NCBI GenBank assembly: GCA_938074445.1
Contig: CALJEK010000001.1
Coordinates: 124,001-188,000 of the forward strand
Origin: Candidatus Kryptoniota bacterium
GTDB lineage: Bacteria > Bacteroidota > Ignavibacteria > Kryptoniales > Kryptoniaceae
Direction: 5' to 3'
Length of the DNA: 64,000 nucleotides
Part shown: positions 38,333 to 48,693 of the stretch, piece after piece
How the letters are laid out: every line of letters begins with the position of its first letter
Numbering within the stretch: position 1 is the first letter of the stretch
Program-made: the position numbers and the translations under genes
The notes under the pieces: model-generated
Database searches by the model: none
What the model was told of the DNA's origin: nothing
What the model saw: the letters and a program-made list of their open reading frames with translations, nothing else

Positions 38333-39729
38333 GTTTAGGCGTCAAGCACATAATGGAGATGGGTTTTATTGAGGCATTAAATCTTAGGAAGATGGAAAAG
38401 AAAAAAGTCAGTGGAGTCTCAACGGATTCGAGGAAGATAAGGAGGGGCGAGATATTTTTTGCGATAAAGGGCGTAAAATTTGACGGGCACGACTTTGTTG
38501 ATTCTTCTTTTAAAAAGGGTGCTGTGGCGTGCGTTGTTAATTTTGAGTGGTTTGAAAGGAATAAAGAAAAGTTCAAGACAAAGATTTTAATTGCTGTTGA
38601 AGATACATTAAAAGCACTTGGCAAACTTGCTAATGTTTATAGAAAAGATTTTGATATTCCATTTATAGCTGTTGCAGGGAGCAATGGAAAAACGACGACG
38701 AAGGAGATGATAGCTTTTGTTCTCGGGCAGAAATACAAGGTTTTGAAATCCGAAGGAAATCTTAACAATCAAATTGGTGTGCCGTTGACACTTTTTCGGC
38801 TTAGAAAATCACATCAAATTGCAGTTGTTGAGTTTGGGACGAATCATTTTGGTGAGATAAGGTATTTGTGTGAAGTTGCGGAGCCAGATCATGGTTTGAT
38901 AACGAACATTGGGCGGGAACATATTGAATTTTTGGGTGGCGTTGAAGGCGTTGCAAAGGAGGAAGGTTCCCTTTTTGATTATCTTTATGAAAGGGATGGA
39001 TTTATTTTCGTCAATGTTGATGATCCACACTTGAGAGAGATGAGTGAAAAATTCAAGAATAAAATTGCATTTGGTTTTGCCGAAGGTGCGGATGTTCGAG
39101 GCGAGATAATTGATATTGACGGTCTTGCGAGGGTTAAGTTTAAAGTTAAATTTGATGGGAAGGAGCAAATTTTGAAGTTAAAAATCCCAGGTGAGCATCT
39201 CGTTATGAATGCAATTTCGGCGTTTGCGGTTGGTTTAAAATTTGGAGTTTCTGCAAATCTTATAAAGAGGGCGTTGCAATCATATAAACCGTTTTCAAAG
39301 CGGATGGAGATTTTGAAAGTGAATGGGATAACGATAATAGATGATACATACAATGCAAACCCGGATTCAGTTATAGCATCTCTTAAAACTCTCGCTCAGA
39401 TGAAGTGTTCTGGTAAAAGGATTGCGGTGCTTGGTGATATGCTTGAACTTGGTTCATATGCTGAGGAGGCTCACAGAGAAATAGGTCGGAAAGTTGCTGA
39501 GTTTGGCATTGATTATCTTTTTACTTACGGCTCGGATATGCATTACGCTTATGAGGTTGCTTCAGATTTGATTAAACATTCGATGCATTTTGATGATAAA
39601 GATTTTCTTGTTTATCATCTTTTTGAGGTTGCGGAGAAAGGAGATGTGGTTCTTATTAAAGGTTCGAGAGGTATGCGGATGGAAGAAGTTGTTGAAAAGT
39701 TTATAAATAAAATTAAGGGCTTGGTTTAA
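38329..39729 (+). CDS. murF: UDP-MurNAc-pentapeptide synthetase MurF
   Basis: AVAGSNGKTTTKEMIAFVL; IDDTYNANPDSVIASL; VLGDMLELG. TTG start at 38329 or a later start. Confidence 0.94.
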   Translation: MSLGVKHIMEMGFIEALNLRKMEKKKVSGVSTDSRKIRRGEIFFAIKGVKFDGHDFVDSSFKKGAVACVVNFEWFERNKEKFKTKILIAVEDTLKALGKLANVYRKDFDIPFIAVAGSNGKTTTKEMIAFVLGQKYKVLKSEGNLNNQIGVPLTLFRLRKSHQIAVVEFGTNHFGEIRYLCEVAEPDHGLITNIGREHIEFLGGVEGVAKEEGSLFDYLYERDGFIFVNVDDPHLREMSEKFKNKIAFGFAEGADVRGEIIDIDGLARVKFKVKFDGKEQILKLKIPGEHLVMNAISAFAVGLKFGVSANLIKRALQSYKPFSKRMEILKVNGITIIDDTYNANPDSVIASLKTLAQMKCSGKRIAVLGDMLELGSYAEEAHREIGRKVAEFGIDYLFTYGSDMHYAYEVASDLIKHSMHFDDKDFLVYHLFEVAEKGDVVLIKGSRGMRMEEVVEKFINKIKGLV

Positions 39730-40844
39730 TGCTATATTATCTTTTTGACTGGATAAACAAGTTATACGCGCCACCTGGGTTTGATGCTTTTAGGTTTATA
39801 ACCTTTAGAAGCGGTCTTGCGGTGTTAACTTCTTTAATTATATGTTTCTTGTTCGGTCCGAAGATAATAAGGAAGTTAAAGGAACATCAGATTGGTGAGA
39901 TGATTCGTGAGGAAGGACCCGAAAGACATAAGGCGAAGGCTGGAACTCCGACGATGGGTGGTTTAATAATTCATCTGGGCATTCTTGTTCCTGTTTTTTT
40001 ATGGGGGGACTTAAAAAATATGTATGTTTGGCTTGCTATTCTTGTCACCTTATGGCTTGGGATAGTTGGTTTCATTGATGATTACCTTAAAGTTGTTAAG
40101 AAGTATCCCAACGGTTTAATTGCGAGGTATAAATTAATTGGTCAAATAAGCATTGGTTTGATTGTTGGGGTTGTGCTTTATAATTCACCGGAGTTTGATG
40201 GGATAGAGACGATAACGACATTGCCGTTTATAAAAAATTTGAATTGGGATTATGTTTATTGGTGGGTTTATATTCCCGTGATTGTTTTCATAATAACTGC
40301 GACATCAAATGCGGTCAATTTAACAGACGGTCTTGATGGACTTGCGATTGGGATAGTCGGGATTTCGGCTCTTACGCTTACTATTATGGCTTATGTTTCA
40401 GGGCATATCGAATTTAGCAGATATTTGAGCATAGTTTATCTTCGGGGGTCTGGTGAACTTGTTGTGTTTCTCTCAGCTCTTGTTGGCGCGTCGCTTGGTT
40501 TTCTGTGGTTTAACGCTTATCCGGCTCAGGTTTTTATGGGCGACACGGGTTCACTTGCGCTTGGCGGGATAATTGGCGCTGTTTCGGTTATGATAAAAAA
40601 AGAACTTTTGCTTCCAGTTTTTGGTGGGATTTTCGTAATTGAAACTTTGAGCGTTATAATTCAACGCCTTTATTTCAAGTACACAAAGAAAAAGTATGGT
40701 CAAGGACGAAGGGTTTTTAAAATGGCGCCGATTCATCATCATTTTGAATTGCTTGGGTGGGAGGAACCCAAAATTGTAATACGATTTTACATAGTTGCGA
40801 TAATTTTTGCCATTTTAAGCTTAGTCACATTTAAACTTAGATGA
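39729..40844 (+). CDS. mraY: Phospho-MurNAc-pentapeptide transferase MraY
   Basis: KAGTPTMGGL, GFIDDYLKV, NAVNLTDGLDGLAIG, MGDTGSLALGG, APIHHHFELLGW. Confidence 0.97.
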   Translation: MLYYLFDWINKLYAPPGFDAFRFITFRSGLAVLTSLIICFLFGPKIIRKLKEHQIGEMIREEGPERHKAKAGTPTMGGLIIHLGILVPVFLWGDLKNMYVWLAILVTLWLGIVGFIDDYLKVVKKYPNGLIARYKLIGQISIGLIVGVVLYNSPEFDGIETITTLPFIKNLNWDYVYWWVYIPVIVFIITATSNAVNLTDGLDGLAIGIVGISALTLTIMAYVSGHIEFSRYLSIVYLRGSGELVVFLSALVGASLGFLWFNAYPAQVFMGDTGSLALGGIIGAVSVMIKKELLLPVFGGIFVIETLSVIIQRLYFKYTKKKYGQGRRVFKMAPIHHHFELLGWEEPKIVIRFYIVAIIFAILSLVTFKLR

Positions 40845-40854
40845 AAAGAACCTT

Positions 40855-42222
40855 ATGGGTTTGATTGTTCAAAATATTGAAGGTAAGAGGGTTACTGTGA
40901 TCGGTGGAGCGAGAAGCGGTCTTGCGGTGGCGAAGCTTCTAAAAAAAATAGGTGCAGATGTTTTCATAAGCGATATGAAAAAACCTGAAGAGATAAAATA
41001 TGTTAAATTTACGCCCGAGGACCTGAAATCAGCTGGGATAAAGTATGAATTTGGTGAACATAGTGAAAAGGTTTATGATTGTGATTTTATGGTGATAAGT
41101 CCGGGAGTTCCATCAAATGCACCTGTTGTTCTGAAAGCGGTTGAACTTGGGATAAAGGTGTGGAGCGAGATTGAAGTTGCGTCGTGGTTTTGCAAAGCAC
41201 CAATTATTGCCGTGACGGGGACGAATGGCAAAACAACCACGACAAGTTTAATTGGGCATATTTTTAGAACGGCTGGTTTTAAAGTCATCGTGGCTGGAAA
41301 CATCGGAGCACCTTTTTCGGATTTCGTTCTTGATGCGGACGAGAAAAGTTTTGTCGTTTTGGAAGTTAGTAGTTTTCAACTTGATCATATTGAAAGTTTT
41401 AGACCAAAAGTAGCGGTTCTTTTGAATATAACTCCAGATCACCTCGACAGATATGATTCGTTCGGTGATTACATTTTCTCAAAATTTAGAATTTTCAAAA
41501 ATCAGAAGGAGGATGATTTCGCAGTTTATAATTACGATGACGAGATAGTTCAGCCGTATGTTGAAAGTTTAAATGTTATCAAGTTGCCGTTTAGCGTTAA
41601 GGAAAGGTTATCTTGTGGTGGATTCGTTGAGGATGGTTATATCACTTTGAGTTTCAAAAATAAAAAAGGGAGGATTTTAAAAATGGGAGATTTAAAGATT
41701 AGGGGGATTCACAATGTTTATAATTCGCTTGCTGCTGCTCTTGCAGCGAGGGCTATGGAGGTTAAGGATGAAATAATAAGGGAGAGTTTGCAAAGTTTTG
41801 AAGGGGTTGAGCATCGGCTTGAATTTGTGCGTGAGATAAATGGTGTTAAGTTTATCAATGATTCGAAGGCTACAAATGTGAACTCTCTTTGGTATGCGCT
41901 TGAAAGTTTTGATGAGCCGATAATTTTGATCGCTGGTGGGAGAGATAAAGGCAATGACTATTCAAAAGTTTATGATCTTGTGAAAAGGAAGGTTAAACTT
42001 ATAATTGCTATAGGTGAGTCAAAAAGCAAAATTTATAATGAGTTTAAGAATTTGACGAGTGTGATTGAGGTTGATTCAATGGAGGAGGCGGTTAAAAAAG
42101 CTTATGAGAGGGCGGTGCCAGGAGATGTTGTTTTGCTTTCGCCGGCGTGCGCAAGTTTTGATATGTTCAGAGATTACGAACATAGGGGCGAAGTTTTTAA
42201 AAAACTTGTAAATGAACTGTGA
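40855..42222 (+). CDS. murD: UDP-MurNAc-L-alanine:D-glutamate ligase MurD
   Basis: VIGGARSGLAVAKLL, VTGTNGKTTTTSLIG, FINDSKATNVNS, ILIAGGRDKGNDY. Confidence 0.95.
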   Translation: MGLIVQNIEGKRVTVIGGARSGLAVAKLLKKIGADVFISDMKKPEEIKYVKFTPEDLKSAGIKYEFGEHSEKVYDCDFMVISPGVPSNAPVVLKAVELGIKVWSEIEVASWFCKAPIIAVTGTNGKTTTTSLIGHIFRTAGFKVIVAGNIGAPFSDFVLDADEKSFVVLEVSSFQLDHIESFRPKVAVLLNITPDHLDRYDSFGDYIFSKFRIFKNQKEDDFAVYNYDDEIVQPYVESLNVIKLPFSVKERLSCGGFVEDGYITLSFKNKKGRILKMGDLKIRGIHNVYNSLAAALAARAMEVKDEIIRESLQSFEGVEHRLEFVREINGVKFINDSKATNVNSLWYALESFDEPIILIAGGRDKGNDYSKVYDLVKRKVKLIIAIGESKSKIYNEFKNLTSVIEVDSMEEAVKKAYERAVPGDVVLLSPACASFDMFRDYEHRGEVFKKLVNEL

Positions 42223-43313
42223 TGAAAACTTCAGAGCAACATATTGATAGGATTTTGTTCACAGGTGTTGTCGTTCTAATGTTTTTTGGACTTGTTGTCG
42301 TTTTCTCTTCAACTATCTATATTTCGAGCTTAAAGTATAACTCCGCGATTTATTTTCTTGCGGGGCACTTACTTCGTGTTTTGTTCGGGCTTTTTGTTAT
42401 GATTTTGTTAATTGTTTTTGTTGATTACTCGAAACTCAAAATATATGCGCCTTATATTTTCAGCGTTGTTTTGGTCTTGTTGATCTCTGTTTTGATATTT
42501 GGTAAAGGAAATGCAAAAAGATGGCTTTCGCTTGGTCCGTTAAGTTTTCAAGTTTCGGAGTTTGCCAAAATCGGGACGCTCATTTACCTTTCTTATTTAC
42601 TTGAAAAAAATAGGGATAAAATTAGGGATTTCAAGTCTGGTTTTTTACCTTTGTTTGGTATTGTTATTCTTGTATCCGGTCTTGTTTTATTGCAGAAAAG
42701 TTTTACAATGGCGTTTTTAATTGCTTCGCTTGGGATTCTTTTAATTTTTCTCGCTGGTGCTAAAGTTAAACATCTTATTTTAGGTGTTTTCGCTGGTTTA
42801 CCTATGCTTATCTTTATGTTCTTTGTTGAGCCGTATAGACTTAAACGATTGCTTGCTTACATTAATTTTGATGAAACCACGAATGATGTTAAGCATCAAG
42901 CGTTGCAAGCGTTGATTGGACTTGGCACGGGTGGATTGTTTGGGGTTGGTCTTGGGCATAGCAGACAGCGTGAGCTCTATTTACCGCTTGCGTACAATGA
43001 TTATATATTCTCAATTTTGGGTGAGGAATGTGGTTTCATTGGTTCTATGATTTTGCTTTTTATTTTCTTCGTCATTTTTTATCGTGGTATCAGAATTGCG
43101 AGATATGCAGTTGATGACTTTGGTAAGTTTCTCGCTGTTGGGGTTACGTTTTCAATTTTTTTAACTGCAGTTATTCATATTGCTGTTGTCTTAAGGCTTT
43201 TACCACCGACTGGGGTACCGCTTCCTTTTGTAAGTTATGGTGGTAGCGCTATGATTGCGAATTGTATTGGCATGGGGATATTGTTAAATATTTCAAAGCA
43301 AATTAAACATTGA
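42219..43313 (+). CDS. ftsW: Cell division/lipid II polymerase SEDS protein FtsW
   Basis: Multi-TM; GKGNAKRWLSLGPLSFQVSEFAKI; FSILGEECGFIGS; LPPTGVPLPFVSYGGSAM. Confidence 0.94.
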   Translation: MMKTSEQHIDRILFTGVVVLMFFGLVVVFSSTIYISSLKYNSAIYFLAGHLLRVLFGLFVMILLIVFVDYSKLKIYAPYIFSVVLVLLISVLIFGKGNAKRWLSLGPLSFQVSEFAKIGTLIYLSYLLEKNRDKIRDFKSGFLPLFGIVILVSGLVLLQKSFTMAFLIASLGILLIFLAGAKVKHLILGVFAGLPMLIFMFFVEPYRLKRLLAYINFDETTNDVKHQALQALIGLGTGGLFGVGLGHSRQRELYLPLAYNDYIFSILGEECGFIGSMILLFIFFVIFYRGIRIARYAVDDFGKFLAVGVTFSIFLTAVIHIAVVLRLLPPTGVPLPFVSYGGSAMIANCIGMGILLNISKQIKH

Positions 43314-43314
43314 A

Positions 43315-44412
43315 ATGGTAAAAGTAATGATAGCAGGTGGCGGAACTGGTGGACATATTTTCCCTGGAATAGCAATTGCTGACGCGGTTAAAAAAATTGA
43401 ACCTGACGCTGATATAATTTTTGTTGGGACGAAAGGAAAAATTGAATCGAGGGTTGTTCCGAAGGCTGGTTATAAATTTGTACCTATTTGGATTTCCGGG
43501 CTTAGGCGTTCGCTTGACTTAAGAAATTTGCTATTTCCATTGAAGCTCATTGTAAGTTTAATTCAGTCTTTTTTGCTCGTAAAAAAGTATAAACCTGATG
43601 TTGTTGTGGGAACAGGTGGATATGTAAGTGGTCCAGTTGTGTTTGTTGCTTCTTTGCTTGGTGTGCCAACTTTAATTCAGGAACAAAACAGTTATCCTGG
43701 GATAACAACTCGTTTTCTCTCGACCTTTGTTGATGAAGTTCACATAAGTTTTGAAGCAAGTCGAAAGTATTTGAAAAGAAAAGATAATGTTTTTCTTACT
43801 GGGAATCCGGTGAGAAATAGTTTAAAGATTTATCCGAAGGGTGAGGCTTTGAAATTTTTCGGGCTCGATGAAGGTAAAAGGACATTGTTTGTGTTTGGCG
43901 GGAGCACTGGAGCAAGGTCAATAAATGAAGCGATGCTTGAAATAATCGATGAACTTGTTAAAACAGGCATACAAGTAATTTGGCAAACCGGCATGCTTGA
44001 CTTCGAAAGGGTTAAGAGTAAATGTGAAGGGATGAGCGGAGTTAAAATTTTTCCGTTTTTAGATGAAATTGACTATGCTTATTCAGCCTGTGATCTTGTC
44101 GTATGTAGAGCTGGGGCGACGACGATTTCTGAAATTACTTATTTTGGTGTTCCTTCAATTCTTGTGCCGTATCCATTTGCAGCTGCGAATCATCAGTATG
44201 AAAATGCAAAAGTTTTGTTCGAAAGAGGAGCTGGTGAAGTTTTGCTTGATTCAGAATTAAAGTTGAGATTGAAAGAGAAAATTTTAAACTTGATTAATGA
44301 CAATCAAAAATTGGATTTGATGCGAGAAAATGCTAAGTCATTGGCTAACCTGGAGGCTGGAAATATAATTGCAAAGTCAATTTTAAAATTGGCAAAGGGT
44401 GAAAATGTTTAG
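43315..44412 (+). CDS. murG: UDP-GlcNAc:lipid I GlcNAc transferase MurG
   Basis: IAGGGTGGHIFPGIAIAD, GTGGYVSGPVVFVASLLGVPTLIQEQNSYPG, FGGSTGARSINEA, CRAGATTISE. Confidence 0.96.
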   Translation: MVKVMIAGGGTGGHIFPGIAIADAVKKIEPDADIIFVGTKGKIESRVVPKAGYKFVPIWISGLRRSLDLRNLLFPLKLIVSLIQSFLLVKKYKPDVVVGTGGYVSGPVVFVASLLGVPTLIQEQNSYPGITTRFLSTFVDEVHISFEASRKYLKRKDNVFLTGNPVRNSLKIYPKGEALKFFGLDEGKRTLFVFGGSTGARSINEAMLEIIDELVKTGIQVIWQTGMLDFERVKSKCEGMSGVKIFPFLDEIDYAYSACDLVVCRAGATTISEITYFGVPSILVPYPFAAANHQYENAKVLFERGAGEVLLDSELKLRLKEKILNLINDNQKLDLMRENAKSLANLEAGNIIAKSILKLAKGENV

Positions 44413-45796
44413 CACGGTTAGAAAAATACATTTTGTTGGGATAGGAGGAATTGGAATGAGCGGGATTGCAGAAATTTTGCTCGATCAGGGTTTTAAAATT
44501 ACAGGCTCGGACAAGCAGTTGTCAGATATAACCGAGCGACTTGCGAATCTTGGAGCGAAGATTTATGAAGGGCACTCGCCTGAACATATTGAGCCAGATG
44601 TTGATGTTGTTGTTTATTCTTCAGCCGTGAAGTTGGATAATCCTGAAATTCAGGAAGCGATGAGGCGTAAAATTCCCGTGATCCGTAGAGCTGAAATGCT
44701 TGCGGAACTTATGAGATTAAAATACGGGATCGGAATAGCTGGGACACACGGGAAAACGACGACGACTTCAATGGTTGGGCTTGTTTTAATTGAGGGTGGA
44801 TTTGATCCGACCGTTGTAGTTGGAGGTGTGCTTCGTGATTTCGGTGGGACAAATGCACGGCTTGGACATGGGGAATTTATAGTTGTTGAAGCAGATGAAT
44901 TTGACAAATCTTTTCTTCAGCTTACACCAACGATTGCTGTCATAACAACGCTTGAACCTGAACATCTTGACTCTTATGGAAATGTTGAGGAGTTAAAGTC
45001 GGCTTTTGTTGATTTTGCAAATAAAGTTCCTTTTTACGGTTTTGTTGTCCTTTGTCTCGATGAGCCGATGATTCAAGATATTATGCCACGGATAAAGAAA
45101 AGAGTTATAACTTATGGGTTAAGTGCCCAAGCGGACGTCCAAGCAGTTGAAATAGAATTTGAAGAAAGACGATCTTCTTATACTTTGGTTTACAAAGGTA
45201 AAAACTATGGAAGGGTGAATTTGCAAGTTCCAGGGCTTCACAATGTTAAAAACTCGCTTGCAGCGATTGCTGTTGGGGTGGAGCTTGGCATTGAACTTGA
45301 AAAGGTGAAAAATGCCCTTGAAAAATTCAGAGGAGTTTATAGGCGGTTTGAGATAAGGGCTAAAGTAGGCGATATAATTGTTGTAGATGATTATGCTCAT
45401 CATCCAACGGAAATAAAAGCAGTTTTGCAAGCAGCAAAGGACAGCTGGAGGAAACGTGTAATCGCCGTGTTTCAACCGCATCTTTATTCAAGGACGAGGG
45501 ATTTTTATCAGGAATTTGGGCGTTCGTTCTTTAATGCTGATGTATGTGTTATAACTGATGTTTATCCAGCAAGAGAGGAGCCGATCGAGGGTGTAAGTGG
45601 AGAGTTGATTGCGATTTCAGCGAGAAATTTTGGACATAAAGAAGTTCATTATGTTCGAGATAAAATGGAAATTCCAGATTATGTCTTGAATCTTGTCAAT
45701 CCAGGAGATATGGTTATATTTATGGGAGCCGGTGATATAACAAAAATTTGCGGTGATTTCATCAAAAAACTTCGGGAAAAATTTAGGGATGATTAA
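44405..45796 (+). CDS. murC: UDP-MurNAc-alanine ligase MurC
   Basis: IHFVGIGGIGMSGIAEILLDQG, GTHGKTTTTSMVG, DDYAHHPTEIKA. Confidence 0.96.
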   Translation: MFSTVRKIHFVGIGGIGMSGIAEILLDQGFKITGSDKQLSDITERLANLGAKIYEGHSPEHIEPDVDVVVYSSAVKLDNPEIQEAMRRKIPVIRRAEMLAELMRLKYGIGIAGTHGKTTTTSMVGLVLIEGGFDPTVVVGGVLRDFGGTNARLGHGEFIVVEADEFDKSFLQLTPTIAVITTLEPEHLDSYGNVEELKSAFVDFANKVPFYGFVVLCLDEPMIQDIMPRIKKRVITYGLSAQADVQAVEIEFEERRSSYTLVYKGKNYGRVNLQVPGLHNVKNSLAAIAVGVELGIELEKVKNALEKFRGVYRRFEIRAKVGDIIVVDDYAHHPTEIKAVLQAAKDSWRKRVIAVFQPHLYSRTRDFYQEFGRSFFNADVCVITDVYPAREEPIEGVSGELIAISARNFGHKEVHYVRDKMEIPDYVLNLVNPGDMVIFMGAGDITKICGDFIKKLREKFRDD

Positions 45797-46706
45797 TCTT
45801 GAGGAAATAAGAGAAATAGTCAAGGGTGAAATTTTGATCAATGAATCGCTTGCTAAGTATTCAACTTTTAAGATAGGTGGGTTCGCTGACCTATATATTG
45901 CGCCGAGGAATATCGATGAGTTGTTGAAGTTAATTCAATATTTAAAAGAAAAGGAGATCGATTTTATAATTCTCGGGAATGGAAGCAATGTGTTGATAAG
46001 CGATGAAGGCTTTAGAGGTGCGGTGATAAACCTTGAGGCTGGTTTGAACTTTGTGAAAATTGAGGGTGAACTTGTTGTTGCAGGTGCTGGTGTTAAGCTT
46101 GCGAAGTTTGTCGATTTTTGTATTGAAAACGGTTTTCAAGGAGTTGAAATGATGGCGGGAATACCTGGGACTTTGGGTGGCGCAATAGTTATGAATGCCG
46201 GAGCTTATTCAGCTGAGATCTCTGATTATCTTGTTGATGTGGATGTGATAAGGGATTTAAACCTCGTTAGATTAAAGAAGGAGGAATGCGGTTTTGGGTA
46301 CAGGACTTCAAATTTAACAAAGGATGTTGTTGTTCAAGCGAGGTTTAAATTTCCACGAGGCGATGTTGAGGAAATGAAGCGAAAGAGACGCGAGATTTTA
46401 ATTAAGCGAAATCAAACGCAACCCGTTAATTTTCCCAATGTTGGTAGCGTTTTTAAAAATCCACCTGGAAACTACGCTGGCAAATTGATCGAGGAAGCGG
46501 GATTGAAGGGAGTTCAAATTGGCGGTGCGCAGATCTCCGAAAAACATGCGAATTTTATAATTAATAAAGGAAATGCGACCGCGCGAGATGTTCTTGAATT
46601 AATAAAGCTTGCACAGCGAAAAGTTTACGAAAAGTTTGGAGTGAAACTTGAACTTGAAATAAAACTGATTGGGTTTGAGGAAGAAGAAATAAAGGATTTA
46701 GTATGA
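45789..46706 (+). CDS. murB: UDP-N-acetylenolpyruvoylglucosamine reductase MurB
   Basis: STFKIGGFADLYIAP, LGNGSNVLISDEGF, GIPGTLGGAIVMNAGAY, GSVFKNPPGNYAGKLIEEAGLKG. ATG at 45789. Confidence 0.95.
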   Translation: MINLEEIREIVKGEILINESLAKYSTFKIGGFADLYIAPRNIDELLKLIQYLKEKEIDFIILGNGSNVLISDEGFRGAVINLEAGLNFVKIEGELVVAGAGVKLAKFVDFCIENGFQGVEMMAGIPGTLGGAIVMNAGAYSAEISDYLVDVDVIRDLNLVRLKKEECGFGYRTSNLTKDVVVQARFKFPRGDVEEMKRKRREILIKRNQTQPVNFPNVGSVFKNPPGNYAGKLIEEAGLKGVQIGGAQISEKHANFIINKGNATARDVLELIKLAQRKVYEKFGVKLELEIKLIGFEEEEIKDLV

Positions 46707-47440
46707 GATTAGCTGAGAGAGAAATAAAAGGATGGCTGTTTGCTGTTTTTGGTGGATTTTTTGTCGTTTTGATCTTCGGTGCCATGAATTGGCGTGAAAA
46801 TAGAGTTTTGAATAAAATAATCATTAAAGGAAATAATGTGGTATCGGAAGAAAAAATAGCTGAGCTCGCTGGTGTCAAGCCCGGCGTTAAACTTATAGAT
46901 GTTGATTTGTCGGAAGTGAGAGCTAAAGTTGAAAAACATGATTTTATAAAATATGCCGAAGTTTATATAAACTTGCCGGATGTCCTTTTCATAGAAATTG
47001 TAGAAAGAAGACCGATAGCTATGCTAATGCATCAAGGTAAGATTTATTACATCGATTCTGACGGTGTTGTTATTTCTTTCGATAGGGTTGGTAAAATATT
47101 TTCAGTGCCTATTATAAGTGGGGTGGATTATAAACCCATTAATGTTAACTTAGACACTGCGGGTCAATTGAGGAGACAGTTTGAGCTTATAAAGGCTGCG
47201 ATTGACAAGAAAATTTATAGTTTGATTTCAGAAGTTAGACTTAAAGATGGCGAATTTATTTTACTGACCTCGGATGGAGCAGTTACTGTTTTTCTTGGCG
47301 ATGGTGAGCTTGAAAGAAAGCTTATTTCACTGAGAGAGTTTTGGTCTCAGGTTGTTCCAACTCGTGGATATCCAGTTTATATTGATTTGCGTTATCATGG
47401 GAGGTTATACGCAAAATTTGACAAAAAAAATAGTGAATGA
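46703..47440 (+). CDS. ftsQ: FtsQ/DivIB POTRA-domain division protein
   Basis: N-terminal TM; IIIKGNNVVSEEKIAELAGVKPG...; position between murB and ftsA. Confidence 0.87.
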   Translation: MRLAEREIKGWLFAVFGGFFVVLIFGAMNWRENRVLNKIIIKGNNVVSEEKIAELAGVKPGVKLIDVDLSEVRAKVEKHDFIKYAEVYINLPDVLFIEIVERRPIAMLMHQGKIYYIDSDGVVISFDRVGKIFSVPIISGVDYKPINVNLDTAGQLRRQFELIKAAIDKKIYSLISEVRLKDGEFILLTSDGAVTVFLGDGELERKLISLREFWSQVVPTRGYPVYIDLRYHGRLYAKFDKKNSE

Positions 47441-47443
47441 AAT

Positions 47444-48673
47444 ATGACTTACATAGTTGGATTAGACATAGGCACCAGTAAAGTTTGCGCACTTGTTGCT
47501 TTCCTTGAAGAAAATGGAAATATTAATGTTTTGGGTTTAGCAAAAGTTCCAGCTTATGGACTTGTTCACGGTGGGATAATTAATCTTGAAAGGACATCTG
47601 AAATAGTACGTAGTGTTATAAGCATGGTTGAGAATCAATCAGGAGAAAAAGTAAGAAAAGTAGTTATTGGAGTGGCAGGGGAGGACATAAGTGGAATTTC
47701 AAGTATAAGTGTAATTACAACGCGAGCTCCTGATCATATCATCAAAGAAGAAGACGTTGCGCGTTTGATGGAAGATGCGAAGAATATTCGTTATCCATCT
47801 AACAAGATTATTTTGCATACTTTACCTCAAGAGTTTAAGGTTGATGGGGTTGAAGGTATAAAGAACCCAGTTGGGATGACTGGGATAAGAGTAGAGGCGA
47901 CGGTTCATATTGTGATGGCGCCGGTATCTTTGATTGAAAACTTCAAAAGAGCGGTTGGCGGAGCGGGGCTTGAAGTTGAAGGGTTCGTTTTTCAACCGCT
48001 TGCTTCAGCGTATTCCGTGCTTGAACCTGAGGAGATGGAGATAGGGGTTGCTTTAATTGACATAGGGGCTGGTACTACAGATGTTGCGATATTTGAAGAT
48101 GGAATAATAAGATACTCCGGAAGTTTGAAAATGGCTGGAGAGGAGATAACCAGAGATATAAGAAAAGCTTTCGGAATTCAGAGGGAACTCGCAGAGAAAT
48201 TGAAGGTGTCAGAGGGATATGCTTATATGGATGCAATTACAGAGGATAAAAGCATTCAGATTCGTAGAATTGGAGAGCGGGGCTCAATTGAAATTACTAG
48301 AAAAACGCTTTGTCAAGTGATTCAAGCAAGGGTTGAGGAAATATTTGAGACTCTTTACGTCAATCATTTGAAAAAGCAAGGTTTTATGAGAAGGAATGTA
48401 TCTGCTGGAATTGTTTTAACTGGGGGTACAGCGCTTCTTAAGGGGATAGTTGAGCTCGCGAGCGAAAAATTTGATTTGCCAGCACGCATCGGCATACCGA
48501 CTGGGTTTACAGGTGGTTTTGTCAATGAGGTTCAAAATCCGATATATTCAACTGTTGCGGGTTTAGTTTTGTATAGAGCCGAGAGTATTAAAAAAGGCGA
48601 TGTGGTTAAGTCAGGCGATGTTAAAAGTCTAATAAAGAAGTTGACTGAATTCCTTAGGAAAACTTTTAGTTAG
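47444..48673 (+). CDS. ftsA: Cell division protein FtsA
   Basis: IVGLDIGTSKVCALVA; ALIDIGAGTTDVAIFEDG; VLTGGTALLKGI. Confidence 0.96.
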   Translation: MTYIVGLDIGTSKVCALVAFLEENGNINVLGLAKVPAYGLVHGGIINLERTSEIVRSVISMVENQSGEKVRKVVIGVAGEDISGISSISVITTRAPDHIIKEEDVARLMEDAKNIRYPSNKIILHTLPQEFKVDGVEGIKNPVGMTGIRVEATVHIVMAPVSLIENFKRAVGGAGLEVEGFVFQPLASAYSVLEPEEMEIGVALIDIGAGTTDVAIFEDGIIRYSGSLKMAGEEITRDIRKAFGIQRELAEKLKVSEGYAYMDAITEDKSIQIRRIGERGSIEITRKTLCQVIQARVEEIFETLYVNHLKKQGFMRRNVSAGIVLTGGTALLKGIVELASEKFDLPARIGIPTGFTGGFVNEVQNPIYSTVAGLVLYRAESIKKGDVVKSGDVKSLIKKLTEFLRKTFS

Positions 48674-48693
48674 AAATAAATTGGGAGGCTATT